Assembly: GCA_002710685.1 (NCBI GenBank)
Contig: PALD01000080.1
Coordinates: 124,001 to 188,000 of the forward strand
Origin: Cytophagaceae bacterium
Lineage (GTDB): Bacteria; Bacteroidota; Bacteroidia; Flavobacteriales; Flavobacteriaceae
DNA length: 64,000 nt
Reading direction: 5' to 3'
Positions 1 to 8,929 of the stretch are shown here, in pieces. Under the pieces are notes generated by a model. The model was given only the letters and a program-made list of their open reading frames with translations. It searched no databases and was not told the origin of the DNA. The position numbers and the translations under genes are program-made. Every line of letters begins with the position of its first letter. The first letter of the stretch is position 1.

Positions 1-38
1 ATTTCGCCGCTTATGGCGAGACGTAATTCTTTTACATA

Positions 39-1814
39 ATGAACAATTTTAAAGCGCTAGGACTAAATGATGAAATTCTCCAGGCAGTTGCAGATATGGG
101 TTTTGAGAACCCATCCGCAGTACAGGAGAAGGCCATCCCGGTCCTACTAAACGAGCAGGCCGACGTCGTGGCCCTCGCACAAACAGGAACCGGGAAGACC
201 GCAGCATTTGGTTTTCCGCTTATCCAGAAACTGGATTCACGTTCAAAACACACGCAGGGCCTTATCCTCTCCCCCACGAGAGAATTATGCTTACAGATCA
301 CAAACGAGCTCAAACAGTACTCCAAGTACGTTAAGGGCCTAAACACGGTAGCTGTATATGGCGGTGCCAACATCAGGGACCAGGCCAGGGCAATTGAGAA
401 AGGCGCACAGATCATCGTGGCCACACCGGGACGCATGATGGATATGATGCGTCGCAACATGGTGGACATCACAAAGATTGACTACTGCATACTGGATGAG
501 GCAGATGAGATGTTGAACATGGGCTTCTATGAAGACATCACGACCATTTTAGCTGACACGCCCAAGGAGAAACTAACCTGGCTCTTCTCTGCCACGATGC
601 CCAAAGAGGTTTCGGCTATAGCCAAAAAATTCATGAAGTCCCCTATTGAAATTACCGTGGGGACGAAAAATATGGGTGCCACTAATGTTTCTCACGAATA
701 TTTTGTGGTAAACTCCCGTGATAGGTACCAAGCATTAAAGAGACTGGCAGATGCAAACCCTGATATTTTCTCAGTGGTTTTTTGCCGTACAAAACGTGAC
801 ACTCAAAAAGTTGCAGAACTACTTATAGAAGATGGTTACAATGCTGCCGCACTACACGGTGACTTGAGCCAGAACCAGCGTGACCTGGTGATGAAAAGTT
901 TCCGTACGCGTCAAATACAGATGCTCGTCGCGACAGATGTTGCTGCCCGAGGTATCGACGTAGATGACATCACGCACGTTATCAACTATCAACTTCCTGA
1001 TGAAATAGAAACCTATACCCACCGTAGTGGCCGTACCGGTCGCGCCGGAAAAACAGGGGTATCCATGGTCATCATCGTGAAGAGCGAGATGCGCAAGATC
1101 AAGCAGATTGAAAAAATCATCAACAAACAGTTCACAAAAAAGGAAATCCCCACGGGAATCGAGATCTGTGAAGTGCAGCTGATGCACCTTGCAAATCAAA
1201 TCCATGATACAAAAATCAACCATGAAATCGACCCCTATCTCTACGGCATTAATGAAGTGCTTGAGGGATTGAGCCGTGAGGAGCTGATAAAAAAGGTATT
1301 TTCAGTTGAATTTACCCGGTTCTTTAATTATTACAAAAAGGCAAAGGACCTTAATATAAGCGTAAAGGCCGAAGCCATGGAAGCTTCTGGAGACAGCACA
1401 CGTTACTTTATCAACATAGGTAGGCGTGATGGCTTTGACTGGATGTCGCTCAAGGATTTTCTCAAGGAAGCTACAGGACTAGGTGATGATGTGTACCATG
1501 TGGATTGCAAGGATAACTTTTCATTCTTCAATACAGATACTGACAAGTCAGAGATGGTCTTGGCCCTCTTTGAAAACTTTGAACTCAGCGGTAGGCAAGT
1601 GCATGTTGAAATCACTAAAGACCGGGGCCGCAAAGGCGGTGGCGGTGGCGGTGGCCGCAAGAAGAAAAACTTTGGAGGCGGCGGTGGCGGCTTCAAGGGC
1701 CGTAGCCGCGGTGGTGACCGTGACGGTGGCAACAAAGGTTCTTATGGCGGTAAGAAGAGAAAATCAAATGATGGCAATATTCCCTTTAAAGGGAAGAAGC
1801 GCAGAAGGAAATAA
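39..1814 (+). CDS. deaD: DEAD-box ATP-dependent RNA helicase with DbpA-like RNA-binding domain and RGG tail
   Basis: An ATP-dependent RNA helicase of the DeaD/CsdA/DbpA group (591 aa), probably acting in ribosome assembly or mRNA turnover at low temperature. Visible motifs are motif I AQTGTGKT (residues 47-54), Ia PTREL, Ib TPGR, DEAD near 154, SAT near 186 and HRSGRTGR near 328. A DbpA-type RNA-binding fold (GRRDGFDWMSLKDFL onward) occupies about residues 440-525. The last 60 or so residues are Gly/Arg/Lys-rich low-complexity sequence, an RGG-like RNA-binding tail. The ATG at 39 precedes the Q-motif region by a normal distance. The upstream region is outside the window. The symbol is a group-level assignment; csdA or dbpA naming would be equally defensible. 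Confidence 0.93.
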   Translation: MNNFKALGLNDEILQAVADMGFENPSAVQEKAIPVLLNEQADVVALAQTGTGKTAAFGFPLIQKLDSRSKHTQGLILSPTRELCLQITNELKQYSKYVKGLNTVAVYGGANIRDQARAIEKGAQIIVATPGRMMDMMRRNMVDITKIDYCILDEADEMLNMGFYEDITTILADTPKEKLTWLFSATMPKEVSAIAKKFMKSPIEITVGTKNMGATNVSHEYFVVNSRDRYQALKRLADANPDIFSVVFCRTKRDTQKVAELLIEDGYNAAALHGDLSQNQRDLVMKSFRTRQIQMLVATDVAARGIDVDDITHVINYQLPDEIETYTHRSGRTGRAGKTGVSMVIIVKSEMRKIKQIEKIINKQFTKKEIPTGIEICEVQLMHLANQIHDTKINHEIDPYLYGINEVLEGLSREELIKKVFSVEFTRFFNYYKKAKDLNISVKAEAMEASGDSTRYFINIGRRDGFDWMSLKDFLKEATGLGDDVYHVDCKDNFSFFNTDTDKSEMVLALFENFELSGRQVHVEITKDRGRKGGGGGGGRKKKNFGGGGGGFKGRSRGGDRDGGNKGSYGGKKRKSNDGNIPFKGKKRRRK

Positions 1815-1821
1815 AAAAGAA

Positions 1822-1850
1822 AAGCCTTCCCGATCGGGAAGGCTTTTTTA
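1822..1850. terminator. Bidirectional intrinsic terminator
   Basis: A perfect 24-nt palindrome (1822-1845; arms AAGCCTTCCCGA) is followed by T6 on the plus strand and by a T-rich run on the minus strand. It lies between the convergent helicase and oxidoreductase genes and can serve both. Confidence 0.85.
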
Positions 1851-1865
1851 TACAATCAAGATTAA

Positions 1866-3308
1866 TTAAAAGTCCCTATAATCTCCACTGAGATATTGGT
1901 TTGCTTTTTCTTCATCAAATTTTGCCAGTTCTGCATTCCAGTGTAGGGTCTCTCCAGGAAAACGGCCTGCAATGGTGCCCAGTAAGATGGTTTCGGTAAG
2001 GCGCGCTGCATAATCAAATGGTGCTGATGTCTTGCCCTTGCCCATACATGCATCCACAAACTGATGATAATGCTTGGGGCTTTCAGTCTCATAATTTCTT
2101 ACGGGCTCAGCCAGGTTATTTGCCTTTGATACTTCTTCTATCTCCTTGGATATATCCACATATTTCCCCTTGACGATTTTCTTGGGCAGTTGCATAAAAT
2201 GAGGTAAAAGCAATCGGCCCTTAGTGCCCACAAACATGGCCCCTTGTTCTGGTAGCTGACCTTCTCCCGCCTCTTTGCTATCCAGTGACATTTTATCTTC
2301 TACACTGGCATTTTTTTGTTCTTTGGAGTTATCACTTTGTTTTTTTGCTCCAGGCAAAATCAAATCTTCATTTTCAAGCGGCATCCCTGGACCGTCATAC
2401 CAAATCCACTTTAGGTTTTTCTTGGTGTACCTAGTACCTGGAAATTCATAGGTAACCACATTGTTTTCGGGATACCCAAAACCATTGGGAGGCCTGCAAT
2501 CATTCTTTATGGTAAGCGGCACATCGAGCTCAAGGGCATTGTATGGGGTATCACATATATGAACACCCATATCCCCCAGGGTCCCACAACCATAATCAAG
2601 AAGCTTTCTCCAGTTTGCCGGATGATAAAATCCATCTTTATAGGGCCTAGTTTTTGATGTTCCCAGCCATAGGTTCCAGTCAAGTTGTGGCGGCACTTCA
2701 TCTTCTCCTTCGGGCTCGGGGCCATTATACCCCCAGGATTTTGGCGACCAGGCATGGACGGTATGCACCTTCCCTATAATGCCTGATTGTATGAGCAACG
2801 TAGCAAGCTTGTAATCATAAAATGAATGCACCTGAATTCCCATCTGGGTGACCAGTCCTTTTTCGGCAGCCAGCTTTTTCATCTCCCTGGACTCTGAAAC
2901 GTAATGGGTAAGCGGTTTTTGACAATATACCGGTTTGCCCATTTTCATTGCCGTGAGTGATGCCGGTGCATGGGTATGGTCTGGTGTTGAGACTACGACA
3001 GCGTCAATTTCATCGGCCATTTCATCAAGCATGGCACGATAGTCAAAATAAATACGTGCGCCAGGAAACATCTTATGGGCTTTTGAAAGGTTGATTGCAT
3101 CCACATCACATAATGCGGTTACCTCAACTGATGGATGGGATGAAATTGCCTGAAGGTCAGCCATGCCCATATTGCCCACCCCAATGTGGGCAGTCCTCAA
3201 TTTTTCATCAGGACGCAGGAATTTAAGGGATGGTAATAATGCAAGGGCAACACCTCCCATGCTACTCTTTTTTACAAAATCTCTTCTTGTTACGTTGTCT
3301 TTTGCCAT
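1866..3308 (-). CDS. Gfo/Idh/MocA family oxidoreductase, Tat-exported
   Basis: An NAD(P)-dependent sugar-type dehydrogenase of the Gfo/Idh/MocA family (480 aa). The N-terminus carries a Tat-like signal (TRRDFVKKSSMGG followed by a hydrophobic stretch), so the protein is probably periplasmic. The Rossmann motif HIGVGNMGMADL lies near residues 41-52. YCQKPLTH, near residue 125, is the family's EKP-like motif. GCGTLGDMGVHICD belongs to the C-terminal substrate domain. Such exported members are abundant in Bacteroidetes and are usually linked to glycan catabolism, but the neighbours give no substrate. It is followed by a shared terminator and lies 105 nt downstream of menB. The substrate is unknown. 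Confidence 0.88.
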   Translation of the reverse strand: MAKDNVTRRDFVKKSSMGGVALALLPSLKFLRPDEKLRTAHIGVGNMGMADLQAISSHPSVEVTALCDVDAINLSKAHKMFPGARIYFDYRAMLDEMADEIDAVVVSTPDHTHAPASLTAMKMGKPVYCQKPLTHYVSESREMKKLAAEKGLVTQMGIQVHSFYDYKLATLLIQSGIIGKVHTVHAWSPKSWGYNGPEPEGEDEVPPQLDWNLWLGTSKTRPYKDGFYHPANWRKLLDYGCGTLGDMGVHICDTPYNALELDVPLTIKNDCRPPNGFGYPENNVVTYEFPGTRYTKKNLKWIWYDGPGMPLENEDLILPGAKKQSDNSKEQKNASVEDKMSLDSKEAGEGQLPEQGAMFVGTKGRLLLPHFMQLPKKIVKGKYVDISKEIEEVSKANNLAEPVRNYETESPKHYHQFVDACMGKGKTSAPFDYAARLTETILLGTIAGRFPGETLHWNAELAKFDEEKANQYLSGDYRDF

Positions 3309-3413
3309 TTGGTTTAAAAAATTTAGAAGAAATATACGAATAACCTAAGTCTAATTACCGCTTAAGAATTATGAAATTCACGATTTTCATTCAAGAATGG
3401 CAAATAAGCATGC

Positions 3414-4253
3414 TTACGGTAAATACTTTTTGTCAAAATTAGGTTTGCGCTTTTCAAGAAAAGCATTACGCCCTTCCTTGGCCTCTTCAGTCATATAGGC
3501 CAGCCGGGTAGCCTCTCCTGCAAACACTTGCTGCCCCACCATACCATCATCTGTAAGGTTCATTGCAAACTTGAGCATCTTGATGGATGTAGGTGATTTT
3601 GCCAAGATTTCCTGTGCCCATTCATACGCCGTTTGCTCCAGGGCATCGTGCGGTATAACGGCATTGACCATACCCATCTCAAAGGCTTCCTGGGCTGAAT
3701 AGTTTCTTCCTAGAAAGAAGATTTCCCTTGCTTTCTTTTGTCCCACCATTTTTGCCAGGTAGGCAGACCCATAACCGCCGTCAAAACTGGTTACATCAGC
3801 ATCTGTCTGTTTAAAAATGGCATGTTCCTTACTGGCAAGCGTCATATCACAGACCACGTGCAGACTGTGACCGCCGCCCACGGCCCAGCCAGGTACCACG
3901 GCAATGACGACCTTGGGCATAAACCTTATCAACCGCTGTACATCCAGGATATTGAGACGGTGGTAGCCATCTTGCCCCACATAGCCCTGGTCGCCCCTCG
4001 CCTTCTGGTCACCGCCGCTACAAAAGCTGTACACACCGTCCCTGGGCGAAGGTCCTTCCGCGCTAAGCAGGACAACACCAATGCTCAAATCTTCCTGGGC
4101 ATCATGAAAAGCATCCAGGAGCTCTGATGTGGTGTGGGGCCTAAAGGCATTGCGCACTTCTGGCCGGTTAAAGGCAATGCGCGCCACGCCATTGAATTTC
4201 TTATAGGTGATGTCAGTATACTCTTTTGCGGTTTTCCAGTCTATATTGCTCAT
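3414..4253 (-). CDS. menB: 1,4-dihydroxy-2-naphthoyl-CoA synthase
   Basis: Catalyses ring closure of o-succinylbenzoyl-CoA to DHNA-CoA in menaquinone synthesis (crotonase superfamily, 279 aa, normal length). Diagnostic MenB sequence is present: FNRPEVRNAFRP near residues 27-38, SGGDQKARG, PGWAVGGGHSLH (oxyanion-hole region), TDADVTSFDGGYGS and the C-terminal KPNFDKKYLP. It belongs to the same minus-strand group as menD and menF (6.1-8.9 kb) but is separated from them by a DUF2853 gene, a CvfB-like gene and one opposing ORF. It may therefore have its own promoter in the 94 nt between 4253 and 4348. Confidence 0.97.
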   Translation of the reverse strand: MSNIDWKTAKEYTDITYKKFNGVARIAFNRPEVRNAFRPHTTSELLDAFHDAQEDLSIGVVLLSAEGPSPRDGVYSFCSGGDQKARGDQGYVGQDGYHRLNILDVQRLIRFMPKVVIAVVPGWAVGGGHSLHVVCDMTLASKEHAIFKQTDADVTSFDGGYGSAYLAKMVGQKKAREIFFLGRNYSAQEAFEMGMVNAVIPHDALEQTAYEWAQEILAKSPTSIKMLKFAMNLTDDGMVGQQVFAGEATRLAYMTEEAKEGRNAFLEKRKPNFDKKYLP

Positions 4254-4347
4254 TTTTACTTGTTCTTTTATTTAAAAATAATTGTTCATTCGTGACTAAT
4301 CATATGAATAGTGTATCTTGAAAATCTTTCAATAAAAATTGTGATTA

Positions 4348-4743
4348 ATGCGATTAAAAGATAGCCCATATGCCTGTGAAATCATTTCTGAAAATACATT
4401 TTCCTGGGGCTCCATGTTTAATTTAAAAAATTCAGTCGTTGTTGAAATTAATGAGGGTGTGAATTTTGGGGAAACCGAATTCACTGATACGTATAATTTT
4501 ATGGTCAAGGCCAAGGGCAACACTCCTTTTTATTTGATTGTCAATCGCCTATATGCCTTTAGCATCAACCCCATGGCGCTGTATATCTTGCATCCCCTTG
4601 AAAGCCTGATTATCTATACCTATTATATTGTTTATAAAAAGAATGATGAATTGGTTACCAATTTTGAAAAACAGTTCCATCCCTTCAAGAGCAAGAATTT
4701 CAACAAGCTAGCCGAAGCCATGGAAGAGGCTGTCATTGTCTAA
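4348..4743 (+). CDS. Small STAS/SEC14-like conserved protein (paralog 1)
   Basis: A 131-aa soluble protein without a signal peptide, on the plus strand between menB and the CvfB-like gene. By eye it matches the product of 45076-45486: an N-terminal F-(S/T)-(W/F)-G element, (V)VVEINEGV, a central L-I-V/I-S-NR motif (FYLIVNRLYAFSINP) and a C-terminal FEK-F-P--(K/I)-F--L-EA segment. The pattern recalls the STAS/SEC14-like proteins common in Flavobacteria; that family name is from memory. Its function is unknown. Its stop codon overlaps the stop codon of the convergent gene (4740-4743) with no terminator between them. Confidence 0.7.
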   Translation: MRLKDSPYACEIISENTFSWGSMFNLKNSVVVEINEGVNFGETEFTDTYNFMVKAKGNTPFYLIVNRLYAFSINPMALYILHPLESLIIYTYYIVYKKNDELVTNFEKQFHPFKSKNFNKLAEAMEEAVIV

Positions 4744-5576
4744 TCTTTCAGCTGTATCCCCTTCGGCGTAAGCTCAATCTTCCTATCTTTATACAGGGCG
4801 CCCACAGCCTTCTTAAAACTTTTCTTGCTTATCCCCAGGTATTCTTGAATCTTATCTGGCTCACTTTTATCGTGCAGGGGCAAGAAACCGTCATTTGCCA
4901 TAAGTTCTTCATAAAGGTAATTGGCATTGGGTTCTATGCTTTTGTAGCCTTCCGGCGAAAGCAATACATCTATCTTCCCGTCACCCCGTACGCGTTTTAT
5001 ATACCCGGGCAGTTTATCGCCTTCCCTCAGGTCCTCAAAGATTTGGTCCTTATAGATAAGTCCATTGTGTTTTTTGTTTATGATGACATTAGCCCCCAGG
5101 TCACTAAAATGGGAGACCATTAGATCAACCTTGTCCCCCCGTTGTACCTCGACATGCTCATTGCTCAATATATTTGTAAACCTCGTGGTGCCCACAAGCC
5201 TGTTTGTCTTTTCATCAAGGTACATATAGGTAACGGCCCAGTCACCAGCCTCAAGGCTACGCGATTGATTAGAAAAAGGGATGAGGAGTTCCTTATCTAT
5301 ACCTATATCCATGAACGCGCCCACCTTAGTGGCCTCGCTACAATACAAGTAGCCAAAATCATCCCGTTGCAAAAAAGGTTCTTGTGTGGTTGCGATGGGT
5401 CTTCCCTCATTGTCCAGGTAGATGAATACCTTGATGATATCACCTATCTCAAATTGCTGGGGCATGAACTTGCCGGGCAAAAGGACTTGATCCTCTTCTT
5501 CGGTTCCTTGTAGAAAAAGACCTGAGCCGGTTTCCCTGTCAATCCTTAATTCTTGAAATTTTCCTATTTGAAGCAT
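4740..5576 (-). CDS. cvfB: CvfB-like S1 RNA-binding protein with winged helix
   Basis: A 278-aa protein with tandem S1-like OB folds (about residues 1-60, 65-135 and 145-215) and a C-terminal winged-helix segment (YLGISKKSFKKAVGALYKD) followed by a short basic tail, the CvfB architecture. CvfB relatives bind RNA and influence virulence or metabolism regulators in Gram-positives; the role here is unknown. I chose the ATG at 5576 (MLQIGKFQ) because family members start this way. The in-frame ATG 36 nt upstream would place the start at the foot of the terminator hairpin of the preceding gene. Its stop overlaps the convergent ORF's stop. Confidence 0.85.
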   Translation of the reverse strand: MLQIGKFQELRIDRETGSGLFLQGTEEEDQVLLPGKFMPQQFEIGDIIKVFIYLDNEGRPIATTQEPFLQRDDFGYLYCSEATKVGAFMDIGIDKELLIPFSNQSRSLEAGDWAVTYMYLDEKTNRLVGTTRFTNILSNEHVEVQRGDKVDLMVSHFSDLGANVIINKKHNGLIYKDQIFEDLREGDKLPGYIKRVRGDGKIDVLLSPEGYKSIEPNANYLYEELMANDGFLPLHDKSEPDKIQEYLGISKKSFKKAVGALYKDRKIELTPKGIQLKD

Positions 5577-5601
5577 TTTGCAAATGTCGCTAATTCTTGA
5601 A

Positions 5602-5634
5602 TCAAAAAACAAAGGCCATCAAAAATTGATGGCC
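5602..5634 (-). terminator. Intrinsic terminator after the DUF2853 gene
   Basis: Arms GGCCATCA/TGATGGCC (5614-5634) with an AAAAA loop, followed on the minus strand by a T-rich run. It lies between the DUF2853 gene and the CvfB-like gene, so it would partly separate their transcription. Confidence 0.75.
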
Positions 5635-5660
5635 TCAGCATTAAAATTTATAATAGTATG

Positions 5661-6002
5661 TTATGCGTAAACGCTTTCTTTGCCAAAATGTACCGTCAGT
5701 AGATAGTACACTACCGCACGATACTTGTTACGGTTTGATTTACCATATTTTTCCATAACGCTATCAATAGCTTCTGTGAGCTTGGGGCCATCGCTCAGTC
5801 CCAGCTTTTTGATAAGAAAGTTTTTCTTGACCGTTTCAAGTTCTGCATCACTGCTTGAAGAAACCGTTGAAGAATCTGCATTGTAGATGGAGGGACCTAG
5901 GCCTATGGTTACTTTTGTAAGAAGGTCCATATCAGGGGTCACACCGATCTTGTCTTTAAGATCAGCTGCAAACTTCTCTATCATTTCATCTCTTTTGCTC
6001 AT
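5661..6002 (-). CDS. DUF2853 family protein
   Basis: A 113-aa soluble protein. The body matches the DUF2853 pattern as I remember it: an N-terminal helix, a D-S/A-S-V-S-S-SD--EL--V---FL-KKLGL segment (residues about 45-70), and a C-terminal NR-K-R-VVYYLL--HFGK segment. No function is established. It sits between menD (77 nt upstream) and a terminator, so it is probably the last gene of the thioesterase-menF-menD transcript. No catalytic motif is visible. Confidence 0.75.
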   Translation of the reverse strand: MSKRDEMIEKFAADLKDKIGVTPDMDLLTKVTIGLGPSIYNADSSTVSSSSDAELETVKKNFLIKKLGLSDGPKLTEAIDSVMEKYGKSNRNKYRAVVYYLLTVHFGKESVYA

Positions 6003-6078
6003 AAGATTGAATTTAGTATTTAGGTTATAATTGAAGTAATAAATATAAAAAAATCATTTTGTTAAAACCTTAATTAAT

Positions 6079-7794
6079 CTATCTAATATACTTGAAATAG
6101 GATAAAAGGATATCATCATTGACTTTTCTAGGTGTAAAAACCTCTAAAATTGCGGGTTTTTCATTTTTTGAGTACAATGCCCCTAAAGCTTGCTTAAGAC
6201 CTTTTTCATCATCTGCCCGGTAATAATCCATAGCATAGGTCTTGCTCAAATGGGATGCATCCAGGTCATGTATGGTCTCAAAATATTCATCAAATTGTGG
6301 CGTATCCTTACTCCCCGGAAGTATCCTGAAAATCCCACCCCCACTGTTATTGATAATAATGATCTTAAAATCGTGGGGAATGTATTTGTTCCATAGGCCA
6401 TTACTGTCATAAAAAAAGCTAAGGTCTCCAGTAATTAGGGTCGTGGGGATCCCGCTCCCCACGGCCGCACCCACGGCAGTACTGGTACAACCATCTATAC
6501 CGCTTGTGCCCCGGTTACAAAAAACATTCAAGGTCTTGTTGATGTCAAAAAGCTGCACATAGCGCACGGTAGAACTATTGCCCAGTTGTAAAATGGAGTC
6601 ATCTGGTATGGCCGTCAATATCGACTCAAACGCCTTAAAATCGCACCATGGCATTTCAAGCAGGTACTTTTTATGTAAAGAATCCCTATAATCCCTGGTC
6701 TCCAGCCACATATCCTGATAACCACTCTCAGCATACTCCGTAAGCGGCAAAAAACGGGACATAAAGTAATTTGCCCCCACCTTAAAATGCCTATTCAGGC
6801 AAAAGTAGGTATCGTATGCCTTTTTTGAATCTATGTGCCAGTGCTGCTCTGGTTGATAATTGCGCAAAAAAGCCTTTATTTTTTTAGAAATCACCATGCC
6901 GCCTATGGTGATAAGCAAATCTGGTTGTAATTTCTTAAACCCGGCATCATCAAGAGACCCTATTAGATTATCAATCCTGGTAAAGAAGTAGGGGTTTTCA
7001 ATATTAGAAGTCGTCTCGGTAAGCACAATGGTTGATGGGTCTTCGCCCAAAATATCCAGGAACCGCTGTTCTATGGAACCTGGTGCAAGCACACCTACCA
7101 AAACAATCTTACGTTGTGAAGCATTAAAGAAATCAACATACGGTAAAAGTTCCCTATCGCTAAGTTCTTCTTTATGAAACTGTGGCCTTACCTCAATAGG
7201 GTCAACCATCACATCATCAACAATATCATATAAAGGTTCATAAAACGGGACATTGATATGTACGGGGCCACTCTCTGTAAGGGCCATGTTGAGGGCCTTG
7301 TTGATTTCCTGCTGATTGTGCTTTTCTGCCTCGCGACGTTTCTGTTTTAGCTTGTCATCCTGGTTGTCATGCTCAAGCACCAGCTCTGAATATAGGTTGG
7401 CCGAATACAACACGTGGTTTTCAAAAACATTGCGCTGCCGTATGGTCTGACCATCACCTATATCTATACGTTCTATGGGCCTGTCTGCCGTAATCATCAC
7501 CAGCGGAATATCACTGTAAAAAGCTTCCGCGACAGCGGGATAATAATTTAAGAGCGCACTGCCGGAAGTGCATACCAGGGCCACCGGTTTCTGCAATTGC
7601 TGTGCAAGGCCCAGGGCAAAAAAAGCCGCGCTGCGCTCATCTACAATACTGTAACTGTTGATGGCCGTATGATGGGCAAAACCTATGGTGAGCGGTGCAT
7701 TGCGCGAACCTGGTGATATGACGACGTGGTCAATTCCTTTTTTAAGGCATAAAAGCACAATAGATTGTGCCACCGGAATCTTAGAATATTTCAT
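6079..7794 (-). CDS. menD: 2-succinyl-5-enolpyruvyl-6-hydroxy-3-cyclohexene-1-carboxylate synthase
   Basis: A ThDP-dependent enzyme that joins isochorismate and 2-oxoglutarate to give SEPHCHC in menaquinone synthesis (571 aa, usual length about 550-600). MenD signatures are SPGSRNAPL (residues 27-35), TSGSALLNYYPAVAEA, and ADRPIERIDIGDGQTIRQ. The C-terminal ThDP/Mg-binding segment contains NRGTSGIDGCTSTAVGAA and GDLSFFYDSNGL near residue 455. It starts 34 nt after the stop of menF, consistent with one transcript. The distal product passes to MenH/MenC/MenE, which are not in this window. Confidence 0.96.
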   Translation of the reverse strand: MKYSKIPVAQSIVLLCLKKGIDHVVISPGSRNAPLTIGFAHHTAINSYSIVDERSAAFFALGLAQQLQKPVALVCTSGSALLNYYPAVAEAFYSDIPLVMITADRPIERIDIGDGQTIRQRNVFENHVLYSANLYSELVLEHDNQDDKLKQKRREAEKHNQQEINKALNMALTESGPVHINVPFYEPLYDIVDDVMVDPIEVRPQFHKEELSDRELLPYVDFFNASQRKIVLVGVLAPGSIEQRFLDILGEDPSTIVLTETTSNIENPYFFTRIDNLIGSLDDAGFKKLQPDLLITIGGMVISKKIKAFLRNYQPEQHWHIDSKKAYDTYFCLNRHFKVGANYFMSRFLPLTEYAESGYQDMWLETRDYRDSLHKKYLLEMPWCDFKAFESILTAIPDDSILQLGNSSTVRYVQLFDINKTLNVFCNRGTSGIDGCTSTAVGAAVGSGIPTTLITGDLSFFYDSNGLWNKYIPHDFKIIIINNSGGGIFRILPGSKDTPQFDEYFETIHDLDASHLSKTYAMDYYRADDEKGLKQALGALYSKNEKPAILEVFTPRKVNDDILLSYFKYIR

Positions 7795-7828
7795 TACCGT
7801 AAAAATACAAATGTTGTGGCTTATAATG

Positions 7829-8929
7829 CTATATCACGCTGCCCATTGTCTGGGCCTTGTTCACTGTTTCTTCCCATTCAGCTGCCGGGTTTGAAGATGC
7901 GGTGATGCCCCCGCCCAGATAAAGGCAGTAACCATCAGGCTGCTTCTCCATACAGCGTAAGTTTACGTAGAGGTCTGATGTTTTTTTCATGCTATAATAT
8001 GCCGAGTTCTCCACGTTACGGCGGTTTTTATTGCGTGCATTTGTTTCTTCAAGGTTGAGCTCTCCCAGAAAACCGGTATAGTATTTACGGTCATACCCCT
8101 CGTTTGCAAGTATAAAATCTTTTGCCCGCTTGCGCGGAAGTCCACACACCGCGGGCGTGGGGTGCAGGGCCTTGATAAGGTTGCTCACGTCACTGCCCTG
8201 CGGCAACCTCCCAGAGATTTTAGTGCGCAGGTGCAACAGGCTTCCAGCCTTGTGGGTCTGTCTTTCCCCCACATGGATAGTGTCCGGGTTAATTTCGCGT
8301 AAGCGTGATATGATCTCATCGGTTACCATTTGTTGTTCTTCCTGCTCCTTTGCCCCCCAGGCGACCTCTTGTTGCCCTTGATCAAGCTGTGTGCCGGCAA
8401 GGGACATGGTCTCGTATGTGTTCCCGCTGATTTTTAAAAGCTTCTCTGGGGTGGCGCCCAGCCATTGCCCTATCTTGGGGTGGTACACATAGTAGGTAAA
8501 GGCATTTTTATATTTTGCAGCGAGGCGGTTAAATACCTGTAGTGGCCCTACCGTGGACGGTACGTTCTGCTGCCGCGAAAGGACGACCTTTTTTAGCGGG
8601 GTGGAGCGTATTGCATCAACGGCCCTTTGAACAAGGTCAACGTGCTTTTGCCGGGAATCCATGTCTTCTACTATAGATGGTTGCGGGAGGGGTTGTTGCT
8701 GATTTTCTTTCGTGGAAACGAAAACCTTTTTACCCTTGATGATATGAGCATCACCTTTAAATGGTGCAAATACAAACCCGCTTTGAGTAAAATCATGTAT
8801 GGTGTGCAATGCATCATCATCCTGCAACAGCGCGTTGACCGAGGTTTGCCGTGGTTTTTTATATACCACAAAGGGCAACTGTTCTGTGATTCTTGCTTCT
8901 AGATCCTCAAGAAAAATGGTATGCTGCAT
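7829..8929 (-). CDS. menF: Isochorismate synthase
   Basis: A chorismate-utilising enzyme (366 aa) that isomerises chorismate to isochorismate. Family motifs are KKVVLSRQ, PEKLLKI, SLAGTQ (near 177), HLRTKISGRL, LHPTPAVCGLP, GFLGEL and the C-terminal metal/chorismate segment GGGITASSNPAAEWEET. The place next to menD argues for a menaquinone rather than a siderophore role (EntC is the alternative). The ATG overlaps the stop of the upstream thioesterase (TAATG at 8927-8931), so the two are probably translationally coupled. Confidence 0.94.
   Translation of the reverse strand: MQHTIFLEDLEARITEQLPFVVYKKPRQTSVNALLQDDDALHTIHDFTQSGFVFAPFKGDAHIIKGKKVFVSTKENQQQPLPQPSIVEDMDSRQKHVDLVQRAVDAIRSTPLKKVVLSRQQNVPSTVGPLQVFNRLAAKYKNAFTYYVYHPKIGQWLGATPEKLLKISGNTYETMSLAGTQLDQGQQEVAWGAKEQEEQQMVTDEIISRLREINPDTIHVGERQTHKAGSLLHLRTKISGRLPQGSDVSNLIKALHPTPAVCGLPRKRAKDFILANEGYDRKYYTGFLGELNLEETNARNKNRRNVENSAYYSMKKTSDLYVNLRCMEKQPDGYCLYLGGGITASSNPAAEWEETVNKAQTMGSVI
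8293..8305 (+). repeat. Dispersed hairpin element, TTTCGC-GTAA-GCG form
   Basis: TTTCGC, GTAA loop, GCG. It lies inside menF and is antisense to it. One of the dispersed GNRA-loop elements described in the findings. Confidence 0.5.

Noticed and set aside
1403..1735. Pro-rich open frame antisense to the RGG tail of the helicase
   Set aside because: Frame shadow of the GGC/GGT repeats; no start signal or homology.
5577..5612. Upstream start for the CvfB-like gene
   Set aside because: It begins at the foot of a terminator hairpin and adds residues not seen in the family.
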